A stretch of 5,364 nt of DNA. Origin: UBA10427 sp003500135 (lineage in GTDB: Bacteria > Bacteroidota > Bacteroidia > Cytophagales > Cyclobacteriaceae). The notes below the pieces were generated by a model, which worked only from the letters and a program-made list of their open reading frames with translations, made no database searches and had not been told where the DNA came from. The position numbers and the translations under genes are program-made. Numbering within the stretch: the first letter of the stretch is position 1; every line of letters starts with the position of its first letter. The DNA is taken from contig CAWZYQ010000201.1 of assembly GCA_963966275.1 (NCBI GenBank), forward strand, positions 1 through 5,364, written 5' to 3'. This document shows positions 5,337 through 5,364 of this stretch, piece after piece.

Positions 5337-5364
5337 TTGAACCCATGAACTCTTGAACCCATGA
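5337..5364. repeat. Octamer tandem repeat at the window edge
   Basis: The units TTGAACCC (5337-5344), ATGAACTC (5345-5352), TTGAACCC (5353-5360) and ATGA (5361-5364, cut by the window end) give three and a half copies of an 8-base consensus WTGAACYC. The array probably continues beyond the window. It makes an exact 12-base direct repeat, TTGAACCCATGA, with a 16-base period. Confidence 0.6.

Larger units (their letters stand above)
4873..5364. other. Repeat- and hairpin-rich DNA without a convincing gene
   Basis: Two open frames exist here (4844-5110 and 5126-5356), but their translations have no domain-like pattern, and they run across perfect hairpins and tandem repeats. The stretch holds the 10-base palindrome ATTATATAAT (4894-4903), a strong hairpin (4931-4960), a bulged hairpin (5181-5208), a 30-base imperfect tandem repeat (5211-5275) and an octamer tandem repeat at the window end. 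It looks like non-coding, possibly dispersed repeat DNA. Confidence 0.5.

Noticed and set aside
5126..5356. Plus-strand open frame of 76 codons
   Set aside because: Its translation mainly reflects a hairpin and a 30-base tandem repeat, and it ends inside the octamer array.
5337..5364. CRISPR-like array at the window end
   Set aside because: The units are 8-base contiguous tandem repeats with no spacers between them.

Overview
The window looks like chromosomal DNA from a Bacteroidota bacterium, most likely a Cytophagales-type lineage. Supporting signs are paired periplasm-exported outer-membrane beta-barrel proteins, A-rich start regions that mostly lack a Shine-Dalgarno sequence, an AraC regulator with a PchR-like layout common in this phylum, and moderately AT-rich spacers. 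The genus cannot be told from the sequence.

Layout. Positions 1-51 may hold the tail of an upstream gene. Positions 155-1797 hold two plus-strand genes whose stop and start codons overlap (TGATG). Both encode proteins with signal peptides and beta-barrel character, so they are probably one translationally coupled unit. Positions 1798-2281 contain no intact gene. On the minus strand there are coding-like, frameshifted remnants, two short matches to the neighbouring osmC gene, and a strong hairpin next to the osmC stop. Positions 2282-3176 hold a minus-strand pair: a 126-aa protein of unknown function, then an OsmC/Ohr-family thiol peroxidase with its catalytic residues intact. Positions 3177-3449 are a divergent control region rich in inverted and direct repeats. 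Positions 3450-4475 encode an AraC-family regulator on the plus strand. Positions 4476-5364 hold no convincing intact gene: first a GC-richer decayed fragment of an outer-membrane-type protein with an in-frame stop, then hairpin- and repeat-rich DNA ending in an octamer tandem repeat that reaches the window edge.

How it may work together. The clearest candidate system is the divergent set AraC regulator / unknown 126-aa protein / OsmC peroxidase. A plausible reading is that the regulator senses a small molecule or stress and controls the two-gene operon through repeats spaced about two helical turns apart. This is inferred from layout and family knowledge. The two barrel genes seem to be a separate unit, and their substrate is unknown. 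The right end looks like a decayed, repeat-accumulating region.
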